Below are positions 46,853 to 56,139 of a stretch of DNA of 64,000 nucleotides, piece after piece; positions within the stretch are counted from its first letter, which is position 1; each line of letters begins with the position of its first letter. Under the pieces are notes generated by a model. That model was not told the origin of the DNA and did no database searches. It saw only the letters and a list, made by a program, of their open reading frames with translations. The translations under genes and the position numbers were made by a program. The stretch covers positions 4,464,001 through 4,528,000 of the forward strand of contig NZ_PDBX01000001.1 in the NCBI RefSeq assembly GCF_002564105.1. The letters run 5' to 3'. Source of the stretch: Collimonas sp. PA-H2. GTDB taxonomy: Bacteria > Pseudomonadota > Gammaproteobacteria > Burkholderiales > Burkholderiaceae_D.

Positions 46853-47968
46853 ATGATGGTAGCGCGTAATTTACTCAAATTTCTTTTCCCTTGCGGGGTT
46901 CATTTCGGCATCCTGCCGGCGCAAGCCGGTTCAGCCAGCCTTGCCGCAGCTGAGCCGGCCGGGCCCGTGCGTATGCCGGAAGAATCCGCGCCGCACCTGC
47001 GGACCTGGATGCAATGGCCTGAGCTCACCGCAAGTTACGGCAACGAAGACTATCTGGCGCTGGTGCGTCACGACCTGGCCAAGCTGGCGGCGACCATCGC
47101 GCAATTCGAAGAAGTGTTCATGCTGGCGCGGCCCGCGCAGGTCGGCAACGCACAGCGTCTATGCGGCACGACGGTCAAGGTGCTGCCCGTGGCGGTAGAC
47201 GATATGTGGGCGCGCGATTCCTGTCCGATCTTTGCGGTGGATGGGCAAGGCGCGGAGGTGCTGGTGGATCTTAACTTCAATGGCTGGGGCGGCAAGCAGC
47301 GGCATGAAGAGGACGCCAGGATTGCGGCCCGGATCGCTGAACGCCAGCATATTCCAAGGCTGCGCGCAGGGCTGGTGAGCGAGGGTGGCGCGATCGAGGT
47401 CGATGGCGACGGCACTGTGCTTACCACCGAGAGCTCGCTGCTCAATGACAACCGCAATGCGGGGCTCCGCAAGAGGCAGCTGGAAAGCCGTCTCCATGCT
47501 GCGCTGGGAACCAGCAAGGTGATCTGGCTGCCTGGGATTCGCGGGCAGGATATTACCGACGGACATATCGACGGCCTGGCGCGTTTTATCCGGCCGGGAC
47601 TGGCGCTGGTTGAACTGATGCCCGAGGGCGACCGCAGCGAGGAGGCGCGCATGGCCGAAAACGCGGTTGCGCAGCTGAGGGCGTCGACCGATGCGCGCGG
47701 ACGGCAAATCGAGGTGGCGACGATACGCCGCTCGCGAACCTGCAGGTCGGATCGGGATGACTTCTTCAACGGCTATGTGAATTACTACGTATGCAACGGC
47801 GCCGTGATCATGCCGCAGTTCGGCGACGCGCACGCGGACATGGCCGCAGCCAGGACTCTGTCTGGCCTGTATCCCGGCCGTAAAATTGTCCAGCTCAATG
47901 TCGATCGTATTTGCGAAAACGGTGGCGGCATCCACTGCGTGACTCAGCAGCAGCCAGCCTTGGCCTGA
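46853..47968 (+). CDS. Exported agmatine deiminase/peptidylarginine-deiminase-like enzyme
   Basis: Protein of 371 aa in the PAD_porph (AguA-like) family, which hydrolyses guanidino groups to ureido groups plus ammonia. Active-site stretches: VDDMWARDSCPIF (Asp122), GGAIEVDG, DGHIDGLARF and the catalytic Cys362 in GGGIHCVTQQQP. Residues 1-33 form a hydrophobic, signal-like leader, so it is predicted to be exported, unlike typical cytosolic AguA. A LysR-type promoter block (46731-46795) is shared with the autotransporter gene. Substrate (agmatine or peptidyl-arginine) is not certain. Confidence 0.88.
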   Translation: MMVARNLLKFLFPCGVHFGILPAQAGSASLAAAEPAGPVRMPEESAPHLRTWMQWPELTASYGNEDYLALVRHDLAKLAATIAQFEEVFMLARPAQVGNAQRLCGTTVKVLPVAVDDMWARDSCPIFAVDGQGAEVLVDLNFNGWGGKQRHEEDARIAARIAERQHIPRLRAGLVSEGGAIEVDGDGTVLTTESSLLNDNRNAGLRKRQLESRLHAALGTSKVIWLPGIRGQDITDGHIDGLARFIRPGLALVELMPEGDRSEEARMAENAVAQLRASTDARGRQIEVATIRRSRTCRSDRDDFFNGYVNYYVCNGAVIMPQFGDAHADMAAARTLSGLYPGRKIVQLNVDRICENGGGIHCVTQQQPALA

Positions 47969-47991
47969 GAGCCGCCGTGCCGTGAACCGGC

Positions 47992-48843
47992 TCAGGTCAG
48001 GGCGGAGAGCAGCCAGGTGCCAGCCGGGCCGAGCGGGCGCTGCCGCGACCAGATGGCGTCGATCACGATTTGCTTGGGCCAGCCAGGCGTCTTCAGTTCC
48101 TGCAAGGTGCCGCCCGAAAAGCGCTTGACCAGCCAGCGTGGAATGGCGGCCCAGCCGACGCCAAGCTCAGCCATCTCCAGCACGATGAAATAACTGCCGG
48201 ACGACCAGTAGCGGCCGCTTACCGTGGCCGGATTCTTGGCGACCGGATCCAGTCGGATTTCGCGGAACTCATCCAGCGTCGCCCGGTTGATGGAGCGCAT
48301 GCCAGCCAGCGGATGGCTGCGGGCGGCGAACAAGCCTATGTCGGAGTGCTCGCTCAGTGTCTGCGAGGCGACGTCGGAAGGATAGGCGGCTTGCGTCGGG
48401 ACCAGGCCGAAGTGCACCCGTCCGCTTTGCACCAGATGCACCAGGTCGTCGCTCTCGGCGATCTGGCATTCGAAATCGACGCCCGGATAACGCTTCTCGA
48501 ATTCCAGCAGGACGCTCTCATAGCGCTCCGATTGATAGAGATCGGACAGCGCGATGCTCAGCTTGCCCTCCAGGCCGTCGGCAAGCTGGCTGACGGTCTT
48601 GTCGAGGCGGTCGGCGGCGGCGAATATTTCCTGCACGTTGCGCAGGATGATGTGGCCTTGTTCCGTCAACGTCGGCTTGCGCGTGGAACGGTCGAACAGG
48701 GTGACGCCGAGATCGATTTCCAGGTAGGCGATCGAGGAGCTGATGGTGGACTGGCTCTTGCCCAGCTGTCGGCCTGCCGCGCTGAATGAGCCGGCCGTGG
48801 CGACAGCGGCAAAGGCGACCAATGCTTCCGATATGTGTTGCAC
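47992..48843 (-). CDS. LysR family regulator, predicted control of both neighbours
   Basis: Regulator of 283 aa. The N-terminal winged helix-turn-helix reads ISEALVAFAAVATAGSFSAAGRQLGKSQSTISSSI-like, with the LysR domain after it. It is convergent with the deiminase-like gene and divergent from the autotransporter. A LysR-type dyad lies in the divergent region (49078-49096) and an aligned one before the deiminase-like gene (46733-46751), so both genes are its probable targets. Inducer unknown. Confidence 0.9.
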   Translation of the reverse strand: MQHISEALVAFAAVATAGSFSAAGRQLGKSQSTISSSIAYLEIDLGVTLFDRSTRKPTLTEQGHIILRNVQEIFAAADRLDKTVSQLADGLEGKLSIALSDLYQSERYESVLLEFEKRYPGVDFECQIAESDDLVHLVQSGRVHFGLVPTQAAYPSDVASQTLSEHSDIGLFAARSHPLAGMRSINRATLDEFREIRLDPVAKNPATVSGRYWSSGSYFIVLEMAELGVGWAAIPRWLVKRFSGGTLQELKTPGWPKQIVIDAIWSRQRPLGPAGTWLLSALT

Positions 48844-49320
48844 GATCTGTCGCTCCCTTCATTGATTTGTCATTGTTCTCGCAAACGCGGCTTGTGCGCG
48901 CCTGGGATTATTTCGCCTCTGGATTTTATCGCGATAACTGTACGTGCGGCTGATTTCAATTGCGGATTAAAAGGCAAAAAGATTGTCAGGAAATAAATTC
49001 AATTTCGACGCTTGCGATCCTGTATTTGATAGGCGTGTGGCGAAGGAAAGCGGCATGGCGCAAGGCTGTCCGGCGATCTATCGTTTTCATCAATAGTTAC
49101 TGGTTTTGAGCGGATGGGAAAGCCATCCATACTGATCGCCATCACATCGCGTCGCATGTCTGCATGTCGAGCGCGGCTGATTTTTTGAGATTTTCATTTC
49201 ATCGGCGTGGCCTGAAAGCCGCCCGCCGTTTAACTCCAGCAGCGAAGGATTCTACCGTTTTCCCATTGGTGGGGAGGATGTGTGTCGTAATTTTTGCGCT
49301 GTATTTTTAGAAAGCGAATT
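48844..49320. promoter_or_regulatory. Intergenic region between LysR and autotransporter genes
   Basis: This 477-bp gap holds the shared LysR-type promoter B (49076-49140), giving a leader of about 180 bases before the autotransporter. The LysR promoter should lie in the left half. No ORF or repeat of note was seen apart from the promoter block. Confidence 0.5.
49076..49140 (+). promoter_or_regulatory. LysR-type regulated promoter B, before the autotransporter gene
   Basis: Dyad CTATCG-N7-CAATAG (49078-49096), candidate -35 TTGAGC (49106) and -10 CATACT (49128) with 16-bp spacing. The spacer holds GGATGG-GAAAG-CCATCC, an inverted repeat at the same place as GCAG-GGAAG-CTGC in promoter A. See promoter A at 46731. 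Confidence 0.65.
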
Positions 49321-52215
49321 ATGTTGTTTACAAAAAAAGACGCGTCATGCATCGCCGTTTCCCTCCTCCTCATCGGCTGCGGCGGTGGCGGCAGCCAGAA
49401 TCCGTCCAAGCCGTCGTCGGTCGCCGGCAAGGGTATGCCGCTGACGCCGACGCCGGTGACCACGACGCCGGCAGTGACCACTCCGGTAACGCCAACGCCG
49501 CTCACAACCATACCGGCGGTGACCACGCCAGTGACGACACCAGTGGTAACTACAATTCCCGTGGAGAGTACGCCGCGCATGAGCTTCGATACTGAAAACC
49601 TGACCGGGATCAAGCAGGCGCATGCCAAGGGGTATACAGGGCAGGGCGTCACAGTCGGCATTATCGACAGCGATTTCGCCGCATGGCCTGATCAGATGGG
49701 GGATCGCATCAAGACCCGCTTCTATGAAAACGGCGGCAAGGGCAACGGCAGCACGCATGGCACACGAGTAGCCGAAGTGCTGGGCGGCAGCGTTGCCCCT
49801 GGCGTCTCCATGCTTGGCGCCGCGGGAGGTCCCGCCGGCGAGCCCAACCGGGCACGGATCAGCACCGCGATGCTTGACGATTTCCTGGAAAACGACGTAC
49901 GCATCGTCAATCTGTCGCTGGCGTCAGGAGACATCAGAAAGGCGAATGAGGAGGATCGCGAGCGGGTGCGCATGTTCCGCGACTATGTCAGGCAGGGCAT
50001 GTTGTTTGTCTGGGCCACCGGGAATGACGAACAGCTTAATCCCGGTATTCACCCCGGTCTGCCTGCATTAGATAAGAGTTTGGAGCAGGGCTGGCTGGCC
50101 GTTACCGCAGTCAATGCGGAGGGGCCGGAGAAGGGCCGGATTTCCTCGTATGCCAATCGCTGTGGCGACGCGGCAAAATGGTGCCTGGCCGCGCCGGGGG
50201 ATTTCAACTCTGTCACGGGAAAATATCGTCAGGGTGGTACTTCATTTGCCGCGCCAGCCGTGGCAGGCGCGGCAGCCTTGGTGCAGCAGGCTTATCCATG
50301 GATGACGGGAAGCTTGCTGCGACAGACTCTTTTGTCGACCGCTACCGATATAGGCGATCCTGAAATCTACGGCTGGGGTTTACTCAACGTCGGTAAAGCG
50401 GTTAACGGACCAGCCTTGTTCGATGAGGAACTGGCGCTGAAAAAAAACGTCACGGTTGATTTTGACGATGCCAGCTCCGTATTCCGCAACGACATCGCTG
50501 GCAACGCCGGCTTGATCAAGGAGGGAACCGGCACGTTGACCTTGGCGGGACAAAATACCTATGCAGGGGATAGCAGTATCAAGAATGGCGTGCTGAATAT
50601 AACCGGTTCGGTGCGCTCCAACGTAGCGATCGGCCCAAGCGGTGCTTTGCGGGCTGATGGCGGCAGGGTCGGCGGCAACGTGAGCAATCCTGCCGGCACA
50701 CTGGATGTGGCTGGCAAGGGTTTGCGCATAGGCGGCAATTATTCGTCGCAAAAATACGCTGTTTTGGAAAAACAAATGCATGCGCCCTTGGTCATAGACG
50801 GTAAAGCCACGCTGGATGGCAGTCTCGTGGTGACTCCGCCGCAGGACCAGAAATCGTTCGGCTATATAACATCGCAAGGCAGCAAGGATCGCGTCTTGAC
50901 GGCAGCACAAGGGATCACTGGAGCGTTCAAGCCGGAAGTGGGTTTCAAAGTGATCGACAGTGAAACGCAGACGACTTCGGATCTTCCTTTGCTCCACGGC
51001 AGCCTGATGTATGGCGAACATGCCGTCGACCTGACCGTCCGGCGGAAAAATCTGGAACAGCTCGCCGCGCAAGCATTCCATGGCGACGCTACGCGCAGCA
51101 ATGCGGCGGAAAATATTGAACAGGTGATGCGCAGCGCCGACCAGCTGGTCGCTGCAGGCAACACCAGCGGCAATGAATCCTTCCTGGAGAGCACCGCGGC
51201 GCTGCAGCGCACCAGCAGCCTGGCGGCGGCAGCGGACGTGCTGGATAGCTTGTCGGGACAAATCCATGGCTCGGCGCAAGCGCTGACTTTCCAGCAATCG
51301 CAAGCCGTGAACCGCGATCTGTCGAACCGCCTGGCGCAGCTGGGCGATGGCAAGCAAGGCAGTGCGGCGGCCACCGGTTTCTGGGCCAGCGGGATGGGCA
51401 GCGCCGGCAAGCTGGCGCAGGACGGCTATGCGAGCGCCGATACGTCGCTGTGGGGCGGCCAGTTCGGCGTCGATACCCGCCTGAATGAGCAGGCCATTGT
51501 TGGCGCAGCGCTGGCCTATTCCGACAGCAAAGCCAGTTTCGACCGCTTCGGCGGCCAGTCGAAAAGCCAGAATATCGGCGTGTCTCTGTATGGACGCCAT
51601 GCATTTGCAGCCGGTGGCAAGCAAGCCTACGTCAGCGGACGCGCCGGCATGGCGACGGTCGACAGCCGCGTCAGCCGCACCGCCTTGCTCGGATCAGAAA
51701 CAGACAAGCTGACCGCACGCCATACCGACAGCGTCTTGTCGACGTATGTCGAAAGCGGCTTTGAACAGCCGCTCTCCGAAGAAGCCAGCATGACGCCGTT
51801 CGCCGGTTTGTCGTATGACCGCGTGAAGCGCGGCGGCTTCAGCGAAAGCGGCGGGCCGTTCGGTTTGCGCGCGGACAGCCAGTCTTACCAGCAAACCGCC
51901 AGCCTCCTGGGGGTGCGCGCCAAGTCGGAGCTCAACTGGTTTGCCGGCAAAAGCAATCTGCAAATGTACGCAGCCTGGCAGCGCGCATTCGGCAGCGGCA
52001 AGCTGGATTTCTCCGCTGCCTACAACGGCGCGGCAAGGGTGGATGTGCTGGTGCGCGGCATCGGCCTGGCGCGCAACACAGGCTGGCTGGGCATCGGCAT
52101 CGCTACCGACGTCAGCCGCCGATGGGGCTGGTACGCCAACTATGATGCGCAGTTCGGCCAGGCAGGGATATTGAACAACGTCATGTCTACCGGCGTACGG
52201 GTTTACCTGGATTGA
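49321..52215 (+). CDS. NalP-like subtilisin autotransporter, lipoprotein
   Basis: Surface serine protease of 964 aa. It has a lipobox ending at Cys20 (LLLIGC), a Thr/Pro-rich linker (about residues 40-85), then a subtilisin S8 domain with Asp116 (GIIDSD), His146 (STHGTRV) and Ser308 (GGTSFAAPAVAG). A passenger beta-helix-like region (KEGTGTLTLAGQNTYAGDSSI, residues about 390-430) is followed by a C-terminal type V autotransporter barrel (about 690-964) ending VRVYLD. The lipid anchor and fold match NalP/AspA-type proteases. The ATG at 49321 is preferred over TTG 49294. Confidence 0.93.
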   Translation: MLFTKKDASCIAVSLLLIGCGGGGSQNPSKPSSVAGKGMPLTPTPVTTTPAVTTPVTPTPLTTIPAVTTPVTTPVVTTIPVESTPRMSFDTENLTGIKQAHAKGYTGQGVTVGIIDSDFAAWPDQMGDRIKTRFYENGGKGNGSTHGTRVAEVLGGSVAPGVSMLGAAGGPAGEPNRARISTAMLDDFLENDVRIVNLSLASGDIRKANEEDRERVRMFRDYVRQGMLFVWATGNDEQLNPGIHPGLPALDKSLEQGWLAVTAVNAEGPEKGRISSYANRCGDAAKWCLAAPGDFNSVTGKYRQGGTSFAAPAVAGAAALVQQAYPWMTGSLLRQTLLSTATDIGDPEIYGWGLLNVGKAVNGPALFDEELALKKNVTVDFDDASSVFRNDIAGNAGLIKEGTGTLTLAGQNTYAGDSSIKNGVLNITGSVRSNVAIGPSGALRADGGRVGGNVSNPAGTLDVAGKGLRIGGNYSSQKYAVLEKQMHAPLVIDGKATLDGSLVVTPPQDQKSFGYITSQGSKDRVLTAAQGITGAFKPEVGFKVIDSETQTTSDLPLLHGSLMYGEHAVDLTVRRKNLEQLAAQAFHGDATRSNAAENIEQVMRSADQLVAAGNTSGNESFLESTAALQRTSSLAAAADVLDSLSGQIHGSAQALTFQQSQAVNRDLSNRLAQLGDGKQGSAAATGFWASGMGSAGKLAQDGYASADTSLWGGQFGVDTRLNEQAIVGAALAYSDSKASFDRFGGQSKSQNIGVSLYGRHAFAAGGKQAYVSGRAGMATVDSRVSRTALLGSETDKLTARHTDSVLSTYVESGFEQPLSEEASMTPFAGLSYDRVKRGGFSESGGPFGLRADSQSYQQTASLLGVRAKSELNWFAGKSNLQMYAAWQRAFGSGKLDFSAAYNGAARVDVLVRGIGLARNTGWLGIGIATDVSRRWGWYANYDAQFGQAGILNNVMSTGVRVYLD
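49441..49566 (+). repeat. Degenerate Thr-Pro coding repeat in the autotransporter linker
   Basis: Codons for T-P, T-T-P, and V-T-T-P recur as loosely repeated 6-12 bp units, producing the proline/threonine linker between lipid anchor and protease. The repeats are imperfect, so length change by slippage is possible but not obviously high. Confidence 0.75.
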
Positions 52216-52339
52216 TCATCGGTCGCGGCCGGGCGCGGTATGGCCCGTCTCGCGCCAAATTGAATAAATAACCGGTGGCTGAACTTGTCAGCCACTTCAA
52301 GCAGCTTCGTGCAGCATCCAATTAACAGGAGTTTCAATC

Positions 52340-52849
52340 ATGCGTTTCATTACTTTCACTATTTTCATTTCTATCGTCGCCTTGCTCACCGGCTGTGCAT
52401 CCAGCTATCAGCCCCGAGGACTGGGCGGCGGCTTTGGCGAAACCCAGCTGGATACCAATGTTTTCAGCGTTTCATTCCGCGGCAACGCTTACACGCCGAG
52501 CGAACAAGCCGAAGAAATGGCCTTGCTGCGCAGCGCCGAACTCACGCTCAAGAACGGCTTCACGCATTTTGTGATCATCGATGCGCAGGCGCGCGAGCAA
52601 CGCAGCAGCTTCACGACGCCGACATACACCGAGACCGACGCCAGCGCTAACAGCTTAGGTAGTTCGACTTATGGCTCAGCCAGCAGCACAACTTACGCCG
52701 GACAGACTTTCGTCATGAGCAAGCCGCGCAAAACCAATACCATCATGCTATTCAAGAGCAAGCCGGATATTTCAGGCATGGTTTACGATGCCAGTTTTCT
52801 GTGCGATTCGCTGGGCAAGAAATACAAGGTCGCATGCGGTCTCAGCTGA
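52340..52849 (+). CDS. Lipoprotein of the CC0125/CC1285 family
   Basis: Lipoprotein of 169 aa with signal MRFITFTIFISIVALLTGC (lipobox Cys19). The mature part has YTPSEQAEEMALLRSAELTLKNGFTHFVI, typical of this small family, then a Ser/Thr-rich stretch (about residues 90-125) and a C-terminal segment KPRKTNTIMLFKSKPDISG. Function unknown. CAGGAGTTTC precedes the ATG. Confidence 0.85.
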   Translation: MRFITFTIFISIVALLTGCASSYQPRGLGGGFGETQLDTNVFSVSFRGNAYTPSEQAEEMALLRSAELTLKNGFTHFVIIDAQAREQRSSFTTPTYTETDASANSLGSSTYGSASSTTYAGQTFVMSKPRKTNTIMLFKSKPDISGMVYDASFLCDSLGKKYKVACGLS

Positions 52850-53083
52850 ACTGATGCCTGATGTCGTTTGTTGCAGCGCAACCGGCAACGATGCCGAAAC
52901 CGGTATTCGTGCGCTGTAAAAATTCATTGGATTGATTGCAGCACCCTGACTACTATCTGAAGTCATCGAGACCGCGTGTCGGCATTGCCATGGCCGCTTG
53001 ATTGTTACCTCGGCGATGCTGCAGATGGATTTTACAGTCGCAAGACATGCGCAGTGTCGTGACGATAAAAAAGGAGACCTGCA

Positions 53084-56000
53084 ATGAAAAGACGAGATTT
53101 TCTGGGCTATGCCGTAGTGACTCCGCTGCTGTCAGCTTGTGGCGTCGGCGGCAGCGATAGCACTTCATCCAATGCACCGGCCGCGAAGGCATTCGCTGCC
53201 GCAGCCGGCGGCACAGGCAATGCGGTGTTCGCCAGCGGCGGCAACCACACCTTATCCTGGAACAGCAGCGGCAACTGGCTCATGGATGGTTCCGCGTTCC
53301 AGTTCTTCGGCGGCGAAATCCATCCGGCGCGGGTGCCGTCCCAGTACTGGGACCATCGCATCAAGATGATCAAGGCCCTGGGTTGCAACACGATCTCGCT
53401 CTACGTCATGTGGAATTTCCACGAGCTGTCGGACGGCAGTTTCGACTTCACTTCCGCCGATAAGAATATCGGCCATTTCATCGACCTGTGCGGGCAGAAC
53501 GGCATGTGGGTGTTGCTGCGTCCCGGTCCTTATGTTTGCGCCGAATGGGATTTCGGCGGTTTGCCGCCGCGCATGCTGGCCGATTCGCAATTCCGCGACA
53601 GTTCCGGCAAGCTGCAGATACGCGGCAACTTCCCCAATTACATGGCGGCGGTCAACAAGTGGAATGCCGCGCTGTACAACAACGTGGTCAAAGGCCGCAC
53701 CCTGGCTGCCGGAGGCCCCATCATGCTGGTGGCGGTGGAGAATGAATACACTTCCTGGTCGCCCGACGATGGCACCTACCCGAATGCGATCGCGCAGCAA
53801 TGGACGGCATTGGGCTATGCGGAAAAATTCTGCGTGTGCGACGGTTGGGCCAGCGGCTTCAAGAACAACGGCATCACCATGCCGGCCAATACCGCCTACG
53901 GCATGACCGCGGACGGCTCCTCTGCCGGCAACTATGCCACTGCCGCCAGTAATTACGGTGTCGGCGCGTTTGGCGCGGAATGCTATCCGGGTTGGATTTG
54001 TGCCTGGGGAGACGGTAAACAAACCGTGCATGTAGGCGATTTCGTTAACCAGGTCACTTCGCTCACCACTGCGAAATGCTCCTTTGTTTTGTATGTTGCT
54101 CATGGCGGCACCAACTTCGGCTTCACCGCCGGCGCCAACGGCGTCAGCGATTCCTCCTGCCAGCCGCCGATGACCTCGTATGATTACGGCGCGCCGGTGT
54201 CTGAATCCGGCGCCGCCAATCCGAATTTCTATCCGATCCAGGGAGCGTATGTCGCCAATGCTTCCTACAATGTTCCTTTTTCCGGCGCGCCGGCCGGCAT
54301 CGCCCATATCAATGATGGCGACATAGCCGGGGTGGCGGCCAGCCAGCTGACTTTCAGCAGTTTGCTGTCCGGCTTGAACCTGAATATCCAGAATGCGCAG
54401 CCGCAAACGCTGGAAGCGATGGCGCTGACCCTCAACAAGAACCAGCCGGCCAGCGCCGGCGTTTATCCCTCCGGCGTCGCGGTTTACCAGACTACATTGC
54501 CGGCCGCCGGCGGCAGCATCAAGATCAGTTTTGACCGCGCGCCCGACTATGCCCTGGTCTTTGTGAACGGCGCGCGGGTGCCTGGCGTGGTGCTCAGCAC
54601 GATTGCCAACGGCGCGCTGGCGGCGACCACCTCGCTGACGATCAGCAATGCGGCGCCCAACGCCACGCTGCAGATAGTCTGCCTGCCGTTCGGCCGCGTC
54701 AATTACGGCGCGGGCGGGATGAATGCCGAGGGCAAGGGCTTGTCCGGCAATGTCTACGCCAATGGCGTTGCGTTGAGCAACTGGAGCATGGCGCTGGCGC
54801 CGCTGTCGGCCAGCCAGATCGGCGCGCTGGCCTTCAGCGCCGCGGCGCCCGCCGCCGGCCAGCCTTTCTTCGCCAAAGCCGCACTCAGCATCGCGACGCC
54901 GCAAGACATGTATATCGACATGTCGGCCTGGGGTACCGGCTATGTCTTCGTGAATGGCTACAATCTCGGCCGTTACTGGACCGCGGCCGGTCCGCAGAAG
55001 CGCTTGTACTGTCCTGGCGTGTGGTTGAACAGCGGCAGTAATGCGATCGTGGTGTTTGAGTTTACGCAGGGCAGTGCGGGCAGCCTGAGTTTCTATGGCA
55101 GCAGCGCCCTGCCGCAAAACATCACCAGCCCGGTCAGTACTGCCGCGGTGCCGCCGCCGGTCGTCAACACGACTTATTTCCTGCAAAACGTCAACAGCGG
55201 CCTGTACTTGGATGTGCTGCCGGCAGTGGCCGGTTCGACCTACACCTATCCAGGCCTGCAGCCGCTGAGCGCGGCCGCGACGCAAGGGTGGACGGTGACC
55301 ACCGACAGTTACGGCAACCTGAAGATCGCCAACGCCAGCAGCGGTGCGGTGCTGGATGTGGCCAACAACAGTTCGACGCCGGGCTCGTCGGTCATCCTGT
55401 ATGGCGCTAACGGCGGCGCCAACCAGAGCTGGCAGGCGGCCGGCGTCAGCATCGGCGTCTATACCCTGGCGGTCAAGCAGAGCCAGCTGCGGCTGGATGT
55501 GAACGGCGCCTCGAAATCCGCGACTTCCATTTCATCTTCCGGCTCGGTCGCCAACATCCTGGTCAACGCCGTCGACGATCCGCAGCAGCAATGGCCGTTC
55601 AGCCAGCAATGGCGCTTCATTCCCGCCCTCGTCAACAATGGCGTCTATACCATCACCAGCGCTATCAGCAGCCTGATGCTGGGAAGCTACCAGGGCGGCA
55701 CCGTGGCAGGCACCCGGCTCGGCATCGCCGCCGCCAGCGGCGGCCAGGAACAGCAGTGGCGTCTGACTATCGCCAGCAACGGGACCTGGCAGCTGACGAA
55801 TATCAAGAGCGGCCTGGCGATGGACGTGACCGGCCAGCAGACCGCCAACGGCACGGCGCTGGAAATCTGGCAGGGCAATGGCGGCGCCAACCAGCAGTTC
55901 GCGCTGGTGCCGCGCTCGGATGGCGTCAGCTATGGCATTCGCGGCGTGCAGAGCGGGCGCGTGATCGACGACAATAATTCCGGCACGTCACCGACCAGCT

Positions 56001-56086
56001 ACGGCAGCACGAACGTCTCCGCCATCACGCTGTGGGATGACAATGGCGGCGGCAATCAAAGCTGGAAGTTCACCAAGGTCGGCTAA
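53084..56086 (+). CDS. GH35 beta-galactosidase with ricin-type lectin domains
   Basis: Exported enzyme of 1000 aa. The N-terminus MKRRDFLGYAVVTPLLSACG suggests a Tat-like, lipoprotein signal. The GH35 barrel (about residues 55-390) shows GGEIHPARVP, LRPGPYVCAEWDFGGLP, acid/base Glu221 in VENEY and Glu299 in AECYPGW. A middle beta-sandwich region follows (about 430-690), and the C-terminal 300 residues carry beta-trefoil ricin-B repeats with NGGANQSW and NGGANQQF (QxW-type). It removes terminal beta-galactose from extracellular glycans. A strong terminator follows. Isolated, not clearly in an operon. Confidence 0.93.
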   Translation: MKRRDFLGYAVVTPLLSACGVGGSDSTSSNAPAAKAFAAAAGGTGNAVFASGGNHTLSWNSSGNWLMDGSAFQFFGGEIHPARVPSQYWDHRIKMIKALGCNTISLYVMWNFHELSDGSFDFTSADKNIGHFIDLCGQNGMWVLLRPGPYVCAEWDFGGLPPRMLADSQFRDSSGKLQIRGNFPNYMAAVNKWNAALYNNVVKGRTLAAGGPIMLVAVENEYTSWSPDDGTYPNAIAQQWTALGYAEKFCVCDGWASGFKNNGITMPANTAYGMTADGSSAGNYATAASNYGVGAFGAECYPGWICAWGDGKQTVHVGDFVNQVTSLTTAKCSFVLYVAHGGTNFGFTAGANGVSDSSCQPPMTSYDYGAPVSESGAANPNFYPIQGAYVANASYNVPFSGAPAGIAHINDGDIAGVAASQLTFSSLLSGLNLNIQNAQPQTLEAMALTLNKNQPASAGVYPSGVAVYQTTLPAAGGSIKISFDRAPDYALVFVNGARVPGVVLSTIANGALAATTSLTISNAAPNATLQIVCLPFGRVNYGAGGMNAEGKGLSGNVYANGVALSNWSMALAPLSASQIGALAFSAAAPAAGQPFFAKAALSIATPQDMYIDMSAWGTGYVFVNGYNLGRYWTAAGPQKRLYCPGVWLNSGSNAIVVFEFTQGSAGSLSFYGSSALPQNITSPVSTAAVPPPVVNTTYFLQNVNSGLYLDVLPAVAGSTYTYPGLQPLSAAATQGWTVTTDSYGNLKIANASSGAVLDVANNSSTPGSSVILYGANGGANQSWQAAGVSIGVYTLAVKQSQLRLDVNGASKSATSISSSGSVANILVNAVDDPQQQWPFSQQWRFIPALVNNGVYTITSAISSLMLGSYQGGTVAGTRLGIAAASGGQEQQWRLTIASNGTWQLTNIKSGLAMDVTGQQTANGTALEIWQGNGGANQQFALVPRSDGVSYGIRGVQSGRVIDDNNSGTSPTSYGSTNVSAITLWDDNGGGNQSWKFTKVG

Positions 56087-56095
56087 CGGCAGGTA

Positions 56096-56137
56096 GGGTG
56101 GGCAAATCTTTTTTTGCCCACCCGGCGCGTTTTTTTG
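56096..56137 (+). terminator. Intrinsic terminator after the GH35 gene
   Basis: GGGTGGGCAAA (56096-56106) pairs exactly with TTTGCCCACCC (56113-56123), followed by a second T-run (56130-56137). The stem is long and GC-rich at the base. Confidence 0.88.
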
Positions 56138-56139
56138 CG

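Noticed and set aside
47960..47998. Stem-loop between the deiminase-like gene and LysR
   Set aside because: The CTGAG/CTCAG pairing has a bulge and no T-run, so a terminator is not supported.
49441..49566. Tandem repeat resembling a CRISPR or VNTR
   Set aside because: Units are short and coding (Thr/Pro), without spacers of constant length.
53252..55285. 677-aa minus-strand ORF opposite the GH35 gene
   Set aside because: Low-complexity Arg/Gly/His-rich sequence, no family match recognised; the plus-strand gene has clear catalytic motifs.
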